Counted from the stretch's first letter, positions 37,201 through 47,625 are shown. The stretch: DNA of 64,000 nucleotides from Melieria omissa (GCA_963971225.1 OZ020268.1:10365032-10429031); one strand, 5' to 3'. Numbers and translations are program-made. The notes: generated by a model not told the origin, from the letters alone.

Positions 37201-38107
37201 AATAGAATTAACGCACAAATTAAAAAACAGACTATTTCAAAATTTTACCAATTTCTTGATTGCACGTAGCGTGTCCAGCAACTCCTTCAAAATCTCTCGC
37301 TTGCGATATGACGCCAATATCTCCAGGCTGGTTGTGGTCAAATTCACTTTGGCATAGTTCAGGTAGGAACGCGCCTTTCGACACGTCCACAGCGACTCTT
37401 CGAGCTCCTTTTGCACATCGTTGATGGCGGCAAACTCCTCATTGCAGGCACTTCGCTGTTCCAGTATATTTTGTAGCACCTGCTTTGACAAAACCTTGTG
37501 CTGTGTGCGCAGCTGAGCGATGGTATCGTCGATTAGTTGAAAATCAACACCTGCACTAAGTACTTTCTGCAAAGCGTGAAATTATCATAACAACAATCGT
37601 CAGCTATTTGTGACCAGTTGTCGAATGCAATATGGTTTTAGCCCAAGCCAGCCAAAAACTGGTTTCGCATGGGCCCACTCAAAGCATACTTTTACGCCTA
37701 CGTCACAATGTTCTGTGAGGCGCTTTCACTTACCCGCAGCTCGTATTGCCCATGCACTCCGCTCTCCTCCGGCTTGTAGTAAATGTCCTCGATGCTCTCC
37801 AGAATCTCCTGGTCAGATTTTTGTGCGCTGCCCACAGTGCCACTGGCACCTGCCTCTCCCTCCGCTGCTGCTGTCGTTTCAGCGGCACCATTGCCAGCCT
37901 TGTCCACGACATCTGTGGGCTCCGCTCTTACACTCTGTATGAAGTAATCCGAAAATCCCATCGCAGGTATTTTCAGTTGACGATTTGTCTGCATTCCAAG
38001 GCGAAAAGTTTTATTAAACTCAATGCAAATGTGCGTCACTAGCTGGACTGCACGCGACTTACCTGTTTGTGCAGCAAATCCATGAATTTCGTCTTGATTT
38101 CATCCAT
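34286..38107 (-). CDS. Vps50: Vps50 / syndetin (CCDC132), EARP tethering complex subunit
   Basis: Twelve exons on the minus strand: 38107-38063, 37988-37734, 37566-37249, 37188-37000, 36944-36858, 36800-36219, 36160-35811, 35657-35492, 35424-35314, 35246-34923, 34855-34743 and 34622-34286. Together they encode about 958 aa, against 964 in human VPS50. Conserved blocks include SIEDIYYKPEE, the coiled coil before LNYAKVNLTTTSLEILASYRKRE, KLQEAYKLLNKSLIAMDQ, YIPCLISLCKTFW, NNTTLNVFRCIGRYLQM, DTLYGLSQRIVAVES, VKWDVNHVSFQHNNYID and the C-terminal signature VKKCSAGGRALMQLDF with EYSTKQLTNL. EARP recycles cargo from endosomes and matures dense-core vesicles. The start at 38107 matches the short human N-terminus, but the frame stays open for 101 more codons upstream to 38410 (see findings). 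It shares a ~600-bp head-to-head promoter region with PIG-A. Confidence 0.95.
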
Positions 38108-38593
38108 TTTCGCCTTCGGATGATGCATTTCACAGCTTGTCGGAGGAGACAGACACTGTTTGACAATAAAGAATTCAGCGATGTGCCAGCAGCGATAAAT
38201 GACCATGGAAGTGATACCATCGCTAACTACCGGAAAAGTAGTAGCCGACTTGATGGTAGTCGACATAAAAACCCCACTGCCACGACTACAATTAGAGCAG
38301 AGGTGCCCATGCCCTATGCTCTCGTTGCTCATTTGTTTTTGTAAATGCTCTTCAGTATAGGCTGAGGATTCTAGTAAACACACAGCACAGTATGCTTTGT
38401 TGGTACTCATTGGCGACAGTTATCTTCCAAGTAGGTTTTGTTGTTGTTTAGCGTATGAATTAATTTTTATGTATTGGGGTTTGCTCTTCCATAAGAATGT
38501 TTTGGGTATCCCTGCTTTAAAGGTTATGCAAAATTTTCAAATCGTTGTTGTGCGCACTAAAAAATTGTGTAAGCATTGCAACCCTTATATTAT

Positions 38594-38652
38594 AATCGAT
38601 AGCAATTGGAGTGAATCCAATAAAACAAACAAACCTCAAGCGAACAGCTGAT
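38594..38652. promoter_or_regulatory. DRE-like and AWCAGCTGWT sites between Vps50 and PIG-A
   Basis: AATCGATA (38594-38601) matches the DRE core WATCGATW, and AACAGCTGAT (38643-38652) matches the E-box-type motif, 54 bp before the PIG-A start. Both fall in the divergent promoter region shared with Vps50. Confidence 0.55.
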
Positions 38653-38705
38653 AATTGTATTTTGTTCTCCAGTTCAAAACAAATTAGCGAGCCTTTCCGC
38701 TGAAA

Positions 38706-40493
38706 ATGCGAATATGGTAAATAAAAAATTTGCAATTAAATAAAATTCTTACAAACAGCAAAAAATGCATGTCCACTTCTTGCAGCATGGTGTCGGATTT
38801 CTTCTATCCCAGCATTGGCGGCGTGGAGGAGCACATTTACAATTTGTCACAGATACTGCTCGCTCGCGGACACAAGGTAAGTGACCAAGCTCACGTCCCA
38901 CCCCAATGCATCTATACTAACCCCTGTAACCCTGTTTGCAGGTCGTTGTACTCACGCACTCGTACGGTGACTGCAAGGGCGTGCGCTACCTCACCAATGG
39001 CCTCAAAGTCTACTATCTGCCAATCAAAGTGTTCTACAACCAATGTGTGCTGCCCACGGCGCTGTGCAATATTCCGCTGATACGTTGTGTGCTACTGCGG
39101 GAGCGCATCGAGCTGGTGCACGGACACTCGGCGTTCAGTACACTGGCGCACGAAGCAATGACAGTGGGAACAATGCTGGGCATGCGGGTTCGTTAAGCGA
39201 GTTGGCACTTTCCTGCTACATTCGAAATTTAATGCAATTTGATTGTAATTTTCAGGCCGTGTTCACCGACCACAGCCTTTTCGGTTTCGCCGACCTGTCC
39301 GCCGTCTTTACCAACAAAATTCTAACACTCGATCTGTCCACGGTTAATCATTGTATTTGCGTATCCCACGTAGGTTAGTAAATGACCATGGCGGCAATAA
39401 ATAAGTTAAGCTCTAACGAAATTCACTGCTTGCAGGCAAAGAAAACACAGTATTAAGAGCGCATGTGCCCAAAGAGAAGGTTTCTGTCATTCCGAACGCT
39501 GTCGACACTGCCCACTTTACTCCGGATCCCAGCAAGCGACCCATCGATGGCACAAGTAAATGTCAGCTCCCACTAGTAAACTTATACACTTAGATTCGTT
39601 TGCATTTTGCAGTCAACATCGTCGTGGCCTCCAGGCTAGTCTACCGCAAGGGCATCGATCTGCTGGCGGGCGTCATACCGCGCTTCAAGCGCAACCCCAA
39701 CGTAAAGTTCATCATTGTGGGCGACGGCCCGAAACGCGATCTGCTCGAAGAGATACGCGAGAAAGCCAACATGCAGGAGCGAGTGGAGATGGTGGGCGCC
39801 GTAGAGCACTGCAAGGTACGCGATATTCTAGTACGCGGCCACATTTTCGTCAACACCTCGCTCACGGAAGCCTACTGCATGGCCATTGTGGAAGCCGCCT
39901 CGTGCGGATTGCAGGTGGTGTCTACGCGCGTGGGTGGCATACCGGAGGTGCTGCCCTCCAGCCTTATCATACTAACTGAGCCCGAAATAGACTCAATCTA
40001 CAACGGAGTGGTGCAGGCCATTGGCCGTTTAACGCTTGCGAACAGCAAGTGTCAGGCGACGACAACAGGCAATATGTGCAATGGTCACGACAACGCGCAA
40101 AGCAATGGTATAGGAAACACTGGCTGCAAAAAGCGTCGAAAAAGCGCGCGCGATCGAAACAAAGCAACTGCCGATTCCGCTTCCAATAAATTCACTCCAG
40201 GCGCCGAAGGAAATGTTGCAGCTGTACTGTGTCCCTATAGATGCAACGAGATTGTCGCGTCACTCTACAACTGGGAGAACGTGGCGCAACGCACCGAGAA
40301 GGTGTACGCACGCGTGCTGGCCGAGCCGCCCATGACGTTCGGCGCATCGCTGTGGGCCTATCTGCAGAACGGCGTATGGTCGTTTCTGCTGGTGATCTCC
40401 ATGTGCCATTTGCTTGTACGATTCATGGAGTTTTTGCGGCCGCGACGCTACATGGAAGTTGCCAGAGAACTACCACACATTCGAAAGCAATAG
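38706..40493 (+). CDS. PIG-A: PIG-A, GPI-GlcNAc transferase catalytic subunit
   Basis: Catalytic subunit of the ER complex that moves GlcNAc from UDP-GlcNAc to phosphatidylinositol, the first step of GPI-anchor synthesis. Six exons: 38706-38716, 38786-38876, 38942-39187, 39256-39373, 39436-39555 and 39613-40493, about 488 aa (human 484). The first coding exon is only 11 nt; splicing it to 38786 restores [18 protein letters not shown], as in other PIG-A proteins. Also visible: [39 protein letters not shown], the EX7E glycosyltransferase motif EAYCMAIVE and [13 protein letters not shown] hydrophobic segment near the C-terminus ([14 protein letters not shown]) anchors it in the ER. An unusual ~60-aa polar insert, including [11 protein letters not shown], precedes the [11 protein letters not shown] block. 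An AATAAA lies at 40589. Confidence 0.95.
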
Positions 40494-40588
40494 TAGCATT
40501 TGGTTGTAAGCGGTATTTATTATGTATATTTTTTATATGGTTTGTTTCTTTGCGGGCGTAGACAGTAGATTTTTACATATACTACACA

Positions 40589-40594
40589 AATAAA
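40589..40594 (+). terminator. Poly(A) signal of PIG-A
   Basis: AATAAA about 95 bp after the PIG-A stop codon. Confidence 0.6.
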
Positions 40595-41141
40595 TCAATC
40601 AGCGAGTAAGCATTTGTTGGGGCTATTTCATAGTTTTTGGCGCTTGTAAACTTATTCATATATGTACATATACATATATGCATTTTAAAAGCTCGGTTTA
40701 TAGAATACTTTAAATATTTTTATTCAGAGCCGTGCCATGTAAACTAAGTAAAATCAGCTGCTGAAATAGGCAAAACCAAAATGATGGATTTTAATTGCTA
40801 TGATATTATTGTAAATTAAACATTAAATTTATAAATAATGGTATTGGAAAATCATGTCAAAAAGTATTTACAAAACTCCATTAAGCTGCATTAAGAAAAT
40901 TGTTTTACTTTACAAACTTGAAAATATATGCAAATTAAATGCAACCACACAGTTTATGACTTTTTTATTTTTATTACATTTAAAATTTGGGGAAAACACT
41001 TAAAAAAAAGCAATAAAACCGTTACAATATTTTCCAGCCGCCGCTAGTGATGGCGACTGCAGCCCGGATTGGTGCCATTGCCCGGGACCAGAAGCACCAC
41101 AATCGTTTATCGACGTCGTTGCCACCTGCTGTCACTAGCGA

Positions 41142-41151
41142 AACAGCTGTC
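41142..41151. promoter_or_regulatory. AACAGCTGTC near-match upstream of the SPAG7 homologue
   Basis: One mismatch from AWCAGCTGWT, 218 bp before the ATG at 41369. Confidence 0.35.
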
Positions 41152-41368
41152 AGAATCGCACGAACGGAAAAAATACGACTCAAAGCACAGACAGCAGACG
41201 GCGTAGCAAAAATAGAAAAGGCCATAAGAACAACAAAAAACGCCTAAAACTCCGTTCAATTCCATCCAGACGCAGTGCCTCAAAAAAAGCTGCGCGCAAT
41301 ACACAGAGAATTCAACGAGTACACCATTACTCCGGCGTTTGGAGCCGTAACAACGCACGTAACCCGCC

Positions 41369-42220
41369 ATGGATTTGCTGAATTCAATACTCAATTCGAT
41401 GGAGAAGCCTCCGACGGCCACAGAGCAGCAAAAGAAATTGATCAAACGACAAAAGGAGCTGGCGGAGCGCATGAAGAATAAACAAAAGGAGGAACTGCTG
41501 CGATTTCGCAAATATGTCGAGGAGCGCATTGGCCGCTTCGCCAAGGACGACCGCCCACACATCGAGTTCCAGCCGCTGGACAAAGTGCATCGCGCCATCA
41601 TACACGAGGTAGCCGAATTTGGCGGTTTCATTGCGATGAGTTTCGGCCGCGAGGACATCGATCGCCACTCGGTTGTCTACAAGAAGGAGAATGCTCCGTC
41701 AGAGGATGAGATCGCTGCGCGCCGCAACGGTGACGGCTGGAACGAAGATATCGCCAAAGAGTATGCGGAGCGTCGAAAGCAGCAGCGCGAACTGGAGACC
41801 GAACAGAAAAGACTGGCACGTGCTTCCGCCCAAACACCACCCACCACAGAGTCTGACATCAAGCCAACGAGCAACTACAAGGACAAATACGCCCACTTGA
41901 TTGGCCAGGAGGCCGCCTTGGAGGCGGCACGCAAGACAGAAACCAACCAGAGCTACGGCTTTGTGCCGAGCAAAAATAAGAAGGACATGCGCTCTATCGA
42001 GCAGACATTGGCCGACATACAAGCCAAGAAAAGACGCAAGCTGCAGCAGCAGCAGGAGGAGCAGCAGCAACAACAGCTGGAACAGCAGCAAGAAACACCA
42101 GCGCAGCCAAACAACAATGAACCGGACAAACAGCAACAGCCGTCAGGCGCGCAAACACACCTGGCGCTGGCCGCTGCAGAAGCCGAAACCGAAGCAGATG
42201 GAGCGCCACCGACACATTGA
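41369..42220 (+). CDS. SPAG7 homologue, R3H-domain nuclear protein
   Basis: Single-exon frame of 283 aa. The start MDLLNSILNSMEKPP matches the SPAG7 N-terminus, followed by a charged coiled coil, an R3H-like single-strand nucleic acid-binding region (about residues 45-105: RFRKYVEERIGRF ... KVHRAIIHEVAEF), KENAPSEDEI, then the family blocks YKDKYAHLIGQEAA and YGFVPSKNKKDMRSIEQT and a basic KKRRK. The tail is a fly-specific glutamine-rich extension (about residues 225-265) of CAG/CAA codons, making it longer than the 227-aa human protein. SPAG7 is poorly characterised; human work links it to RNA decay factors and placental development. The poly(A) signal AATAAA lies at 42273-42278, 50 bp after the stop. 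A promoter-type AACAGCTGTC stands at 41142. Confidence 0.9.
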   Translation: MDLLNSILNSMEKPPTATEQQKKLIKRQKELAERMKNKQKEELLRFRKYVEERIGRFAKDDRPHIEFQPLDKVHRAIIHEVAEFGGFIAMSFGREDIDRHSVVYKKENAPSEDEIAARRNGDGWNEDIAKEYAERRKQQRELETEQKRLARASAQTPPTTESDIKPTSNYKDKYAHLIGQEAALEAARKTETNQSYGFVPSKNKKDMRSIEQTLADIQAKKRRKLQQQQEEQQQQQLEQQQETPAQPNNNEPDKQQQPSGAQTHLALAAAEAETEADGAPPTH

Positions 42221-42272
42221 TGTTAACAGCGCCGTGGTGCGCTCTGCAAGTGTGCAGCGTGCAGCCCATTGC

Positions 42273-42278
42273 AATAAA
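42273..42278 (+). terminator. Poly(A) signal of the SPAG7 homologue
   Basis: AATAAA 52 bp after the stop codon, followed by T-rich sequence. Confidence 0.65.
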
Positions 42279-43600
42279 ATTCAATATTTTTACTATACGT
42301 GAACATGATAAATTGTTAACTATTAAAATGCTGTTGAGAGAAAAACTAAAACAAAATAAAACATAAAATTTATTACAAATACCTAAACATAGGCGAAGCA
42401 GTAGGCGGAAGAACAAACGGATACCATTTCATGTGAAATGGGCGCACGCCAAGAAATTTTCAAATAAATTGCAACATTACTCAAATGCGAACGCGGCTGT
42501 TTATTGGCAGAGATAAGGCAACGCCAGAGCGGCGGGCAGGGGCTGAAGTTGCAATTGCAACACTAGAGTGCATCAAGTAGAAGCGGCGTACAGCGTTGGT
42601 GATTCCTCTCCAAAGAAAAATTTGACTTTTTTCAATCTTATGCCATTTTCAAAAAGTTTTAATTTAAATTGTGTAGAACTAAATAGTTAAGTAATTTCAT
42701 CAACTTGTGTGATAAGCTGTTTAAAACAGCCTCTTCAAAGATTTAAATTTCTAGTAATAATCCTATCATATAAAACTTACAAATGTGTTGCTTCATGTTA
42801 ATTTTAGTTATTCAACAAATTATGTTGCAAGCCTCATAAATCATGTTATTTATAAGAACTGTTATTTATAAGAATTATATTAAGTTTTAACCTGTAAGAT
42901 GACGTAATCAATTTACATTAATAAATACAAAAAAATGTCAGATGCCAAAATCAAAGTATGCCATGTGAAAATCAACCAATGTCATCTTATATATAACGTC
43001 TTGTCTACAAAAATCATAGTCAACAAACTGAAAAATGAATTTTCGTTGGTACTTTACTTTGATTTACAAAATCAAATAAAAATCTTTCGACGTTTTCGAC
43101 GGATCATCTCCCAAATGTTCCACAAATCCACTAATTCCCCTAAGTTGTCCTCAAAATTATATATGTATGTGCATCCATATACTGTAACCAGTGGCGCACA
43201 CAGAATTTCATTTTGAGAGTGGTTTGCGCAAACCCCCTCCCTCTACCCCTCCTCCTTGTGATCCCCAGTAACTGCAACAAATCGTCGAAGATGACATTGC
43301 TTAATGAATGTAAACCAACAGAAGACAGTCAAATTTGTTTACCATAAATCGTTTTTGTAACTATACGTGTGCGCCGATATCCAAATCGCCGATAGAAGCC
43401 TCTGAGGAACTTGTGAGACTTGATATGTCACAATCGGAGTAAACACAAATGATCAAAAGTCGATCAACGAATCGTGATGTGAGCTAAAGTCCACTTTTCT
43501 ACTGTTGACTAAGCCACAGCTACCTGCTTCTGAATCAAGGTCACTTTATATATTAAAATCATCCAAATAAAATAATCCAAATGCGTAGTAAACAAACGCA
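42279..43600. other. Intergenic, no gene recognised
   Basis: AT-rich. CAGTGGCGCACACAG at 43190-43204 followed by a C-rich run resembles the start of a transposon end, but no partner was found. Confidence 0.4.
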
Positions 43601-43836
43601 ACATTTATTAAACGTCTTCAAGCATTATAAATAAACTTTAAATTCGTTGTTCGCAGTTGGCTTTTGTAAGACTTTCTTCTTAATCTCTCTAGAGTATTTT
43701 ATAAGTATTTGAGATAAGTTTTCAATTTTTTTAATCTAAATTATTAGTTAAACTTGAACAATATATAAACATTACTTAGTAGTCATGCAGACTACTACGT
43801 ATATATAAGTAGAAATGTACGAATGTATTATAGTTC

Positions 43837-45528
43837 TTAGTTGTTATTAACATTGGCTCTTTTAGCTATTACATTTGGGTGAAAATAAGTGTAATAAAAA
43901 GCCATGCAGGCGATGCCCACAAAGTATATTGCAATACCCAAAAAGCACAGCGTATAAAAAAGGAATTCAGACCCTTTCATGGCGCTCGATGCAAAACTCA
44001 CAAACAAGCCGATGCATGCAAAATTCTCGGCCGAACAAATCAGGTAGTAGAGTACGTACTTGCTGCGGGTGGGCGCATCCTTAACAGGAACAAAAGCAAA
44101 CAGATAGACAGCGCCCAGCGCCAGGCAGAAGAGATAGTTGTAGAGGGACACCGACGTCAAGGGCGGACGCTCGAAGTAGTAGGTGACGGAGCCGAGCAGA
44201 ACGGCATGGCACAAGCAAGCCGCAACTGTCCACAGTGGAAACAGACTGGCCAAACAGGCTATGGAAACTGTGCGTGAAACTGCAAAAATTGTGCAGACTT
44301 TACTAATCGAATTAATAAGTGAACAACTCTAACTGCTCACCTGATATGCAAAAATACCAGCAAAGCTGCGGCACCATACCCCAATAGGTCAGCTTGTTCT
44401 TGTCTGCTTGTGCAGCACGTATGCAGCGACTATAGCTGCCCAGACTCCAAGCGGTGCTGAAGAAGTACATCACCAGGAGCAGGAACTGCATAACTAAAAT
44501 TAAAAAAACACACATGTTCAAAATAGTTTGTTGCCTTGAAATGGCAAAGGGAAACAACTTGTCAAGTCGGTCTCCATGCGCAGCACAATCGAAATGTTGA
44601 GTAACTTCAACGGAGTCGTCTCCAGAAAGCACTCGAACAGCCGAATAAAGGCCACATCGCTCTCCTCGATTAAGTTGAGCTTGTAATACCTGGAACCATA
44701 AAATTAAATACATTTTAGTGCACAAAGTTGAGCTTATTTAAAGCCGAATACACCTCAACTGCTGCTGCCGATCGCCACGCCGTTCAGCCAGCTTGCACCT
44801 CACGGAGTAGAAAAGCAAATTCCCGTACCTAAATTTTCGATAATTTTCAAACACATCGTATTTTAGTAAAAGCGTTCAGCAAAACATTCCTAAAACATTT
44901 TTTCAATCCCAGCACCGTTCATGCAGACAAACTACCTGTAAGTTTGGGTTAAAGCAATCGAATACTTGTTGCGCATGCGCAACGGCATTACCGTAAAAAC
45001 AAGGATGCCAGAATGACCAGTCCAAGGGTGCCCATTGCCTTTCGCCGCCCTCTGCTGAATTTCCCGTCCTGTTGGCGCCTACATGCACACCCAAAGCAGA
45101 GAGCGCCACATGACCACATCAATTAGAGCAAAAAGTTGCTGCAAGCCGCATACTCACATATTTGCATACATCAGCGCTGTGATGCACAACGGCACCACCA
45201 TACACACCAGCATCCACACAAAGTACTCGTGCTGCCCCTTCGTCCGGTACTCCACGGCCACGAACACATTCATGAACACCGCCACAACGCGCAGCACAAT
45301 CGACACTGCCGTGAAAGCGATCTCGTGCAGCGGAATGCTGCACGACTCGTCATCCTGCCGGGCGACGGAGTCCACTTCGGTCCACTGCTGCGCCTGCAGA
45401 CCTCCGCGTAATTTCAGCATGAACATCATGGCGCGCGCATCCGCATCCGCTTCGGCAGCCCAGCCGCGCCTCAACAACGTGGGCGTGACTGTCGTCGGCC
45501 CGATATGCTGCGCCGTCTCAATCCTCAT
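43837..45528 (-). CDS. XK-related (Xkr) multi-pass membrane protein
   Basis: Six exons give an uninterrupted 419-aa frame: 45528-45158, 45078-44992, 44828-44754, 44689-44559, 44493-44341 and 44279-43837. Family marks: an N-terminal hydrophobic pair (TAVSIVLRVVAVFMNVFVAVEY, WMLVCMVVPLCITALMY), the intracellular RYGNLLFYSVRCKLAER block, RYYKLNLIEESDVAFIRLFECFLET (matching RLFExFLExxPQ), AWSLGSYSRCIRAAQADK, then four or more C-terminal transmembrane helices. Xkr proteins include caspase-activated phospholipid scramblases (Xkr8, CED-8); I see no clear caspase site, and which subgroup this belongs to is open. The junction between exons 4 and 5 (donor after 44559) is the weakest call, since LETTPLKLLN departs from the usual APQ. 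Poly(A) signal on this strand at about 43604-43609. Confidence 0.82.
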
Positions 45529-45759
45529 AGTGTTGCTGCGTTGCGGACGCGTCCAATTTCTCGTGTGCTCATTGTTTTGTGCACTCAGGAAATCGAATGT
45601 CGCTTCGAACTCTTATCGCCTAACGGGCGCGGAATTTCATTTGGTGCTATTTGTGTTTAAAGTGCCCCCAATAAAAGGCACCAACAACAAAGATAAATAT
45701 ATACTGAATATTAGAAACAGCAGTCAGTCAGACTGGTCGCTTGTAGAGTTTGACAGCGC

Positions 45760-45790
45760 GATCGGTCGGTCAGCTGACGACCGACCGATC
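45760..45790. repeat. Perfect 12-bp inverted repeat in the Xkr 5' region
   Basis: GATCGGTCGGTC (45760-45771) and GACCGACCGATC (45779-45790) flank a 7-base loop. If transcribed it would fold into a strong GC-rich hairpin in the 5' leader. Confidence 0.8.
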
Positions 45791-45807
45791 AACGGCTGTG
45801 GCGCATT

Positions 45808-45853
45808 TATCGATTGAGCGAACGCTGCCCAACCGAACATTCAAACAGCTGTT
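45808..45853. promoter_or_regulatory. DRE-like and AWCAGCTGWT sites upstream of the Xkr gene
   Basis: TATCGATT (45808-45815) and AACAGCTGTT (45844-45853) lie 280-325 bp upstream of the Xkr start (45528, minus strand), in the same pairing as at Vps50/PIG-A. Confidence 0.5.
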
Positions 45854-45875
45854 TCAACGGTTAAACGATGCAGTT

Positions 45876-46120
45876 CTGTGGCCGTAAGGAATAACAGCCA
45901 AAGTCGATTTTATGAAATTTTCAGGAGAGCACTTTTAATTTTCGAATTTACTGTAGATTTAACTAGAAAAATTTTAGATTTTTGGGCGTAAAACATTCAT
46001 TTTATGAGCAAAAGCCATAGAATTTTGTGTAGTAGTACATTTGAATACGATGAATGCAATGGTGGTAATAACTCAATTTTGTCCTAACTCGACTTTGGCT
46101 GTTATTCCTTACGGCCACAG
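45876..46120. mobile_element. MITE with perfect 32-bp TIRs and 4-bp target duplication, copy B
   Basis: 245 bp with perfect 32-bp inverted ends opening CTGTGGCCGTAAGGAATAAC. AGTT is duplicated at 45872-45875 and 46121-46124. Sits just upstream of the Xkr gene promoter. Confidence 0.82.
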
Positions 46121-46265
46121 AGTTGTCGCTGCGATACTTAAACGTGATTCAATTTAACAGTCTCCTTGAATTGCCGACTGTTTCTGTCATAATTTCAAAA
46201 GTGGACCATTTTTCTGCTGTGGTTGAGCCTTTGAGCCATTAAAGAACCGCAATTAACAGCAGCAA

Positions 46266-46794
46266 TGATGTCAGCCTGGATATAAAGCTCTCTCTTGTCA
46301 ACAGGTGCTACTACGGTCTCGGTAGGCAATTGAGAAGTCGAGACCTCTCTCGACCGACAAAACTTGCACTCTATAGGACGCTTATCTTGCCCGTGCTCCT
46401 CTATGGCGCTGAAGCATGGACAATGACACGAAAGTACTTAGCGGCCCTTGGAGGGTTCGAGGAAGGTACTTCGTAAAATCTTCGGCCCTGTTCGCATTGG
46501 CGACGACTATCGTATACGAACCAATAAAGAGCTGTATAAAGACATGGACGTAGTGCAGCGAATTAACATCCAGCGGCTACGCTGGCTCGGTCATGTCTGC
46601 CATATGCACGACGAAGCTCCGAATAAAAAGGTGTTCGATGCGGTGGTTGGAGGTCGACGGCCAAGAGGGAGGCCGTGTCTCCGGTGGAAGGACCAAGTTG
46701 AAGAGGCCCTGTTTTCTCTTGGTGTGACCAACTGGAGAAGGCGCGCGCAAAGCAGAGGCGCTTGGAAAGAAGTTTTGTTGCAGGCCGCAGAATA
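46266..46794 (+). pseudogene. Non-LTR retrotransposon fragment, C-terminal reverse transcriptase end
   Basis: Reads LVNRCYYGLGRQLRSRDLS, LALYRTLILPVLLYGAEAW, then after a frameshift near 46450 RKVLRKIFGPVRIGDDYRI, RINIQRLRWLGHV, GRRPRGRPCLRWKDQVEEAL and NWRRRAQSRGAWKEVL. The RLRWLGHV ... GRPxxRWxDxV ... WRxxAxxRxxW signature marks the C-terminal domain of many non-LTR reverse transcriptases (RTE-like or related). 5'-truncated, dead. Confidence 0.8.
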
Positions 46795-46831
46795 GAATCG
46801 AATTAATAAGGGGTATATTGCACTACAATTG

Positions 46832-47625
46832 TTAGAGTACATCCCCTAGACCTACCGTCCTAATGAAACTTAGTAATTCGCGGGAGTTTAGGTGCTTGAC
46901 GTCCTCTTCTGCAAGCCAAAACTGGCCCAGGTAACGTAACCTGCTGCGAAAAGCCGCATTACAGTGCAATATGATGTGTTCGGGAGTCTCCTCTGCTGTT
47001 TCGCAGAGTCTACAGATGCTTACCTGTTCTATCCCGATTGTATGCATGTGTTTCCTCAATCTGCAGTACCCAGTTAGAAGACCAGTGACCTGTCTAAGCT
47101 GGTTTCTCCTTAGATTGAGGCATTCTTCACTCCATTTGTGGTTATAATTGATGACGATTTTCGATTGGCTGAGATCGGAGGCGCCAGCCCAGTGTTCTGT
47201 TTTCCTGGTCCTTTCCTCAAGTCTCAGTGACTCCGTTATGGCGCTTTTTATCAGCCCAATGAAGGGTTCAGGACCCAGGCGGGGCATGGCTGCCGCGGTT
47301 CTAGCAAAACTGTCCGCTTCCTCGTTTCCTTCGATACCTCTGTGTCCTGGAACCCAAAGGGTCTTCACGTGGTTACATCTGCCCAGTGCATTCAATGCCT
47401 CAATGCATTCCAGCACTAATCCTGAGGTTATTTCATATGAGATTAGTGCTTTGAGGGCTGCTAGGCTGTCGAAGCAGATGACGATGTCCTGCCCTCTGTA
47501 CTCACGTTCGAGATTGAATTGCACACAGAACCTGATAGCATACAGTTCCGCCTAGAATATGCTGGGTGTTTTCCCCATGGGCTTGTACTGCTTGAGGTGA
47601 GGTCTAAACACCCTTGCCCCTGTTG
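46832..47625 (-). pseudogene. Non-LTR retrotransposon fragment, RNase H and zinc-knuckle C-terminus
   Basis: Minus strand, abutting the fragment above tail to tail. Reads KPMGKTPSIF, an in-frame stop TAG where the related copy at 6027 has CAG (IFQAE), then AELYAIRFCVQFNLE, ICFDSLAALKAL, TLWVPGHRGIEGNEEAD, GPEPFIGLIKSA and a CRLCETAEETPEHIILHC zinc-binding C-terminus. It belongs to the same family as 5910-7260 and is much better preserved. The first catalytic Asp region is missing (5' truncation). Confidence 0.85.

Noticed and set aside
41107..41658. 183-codon minus-strand frame
   Set aside because: Antisense to the SPAG7 homologue, whose sense frame matches a known family throughout.
45083..45817. 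244-codon plus-strand frame
   Set aside because: Overlaps the first Xkr exons in antisense and has no recognisable domain.
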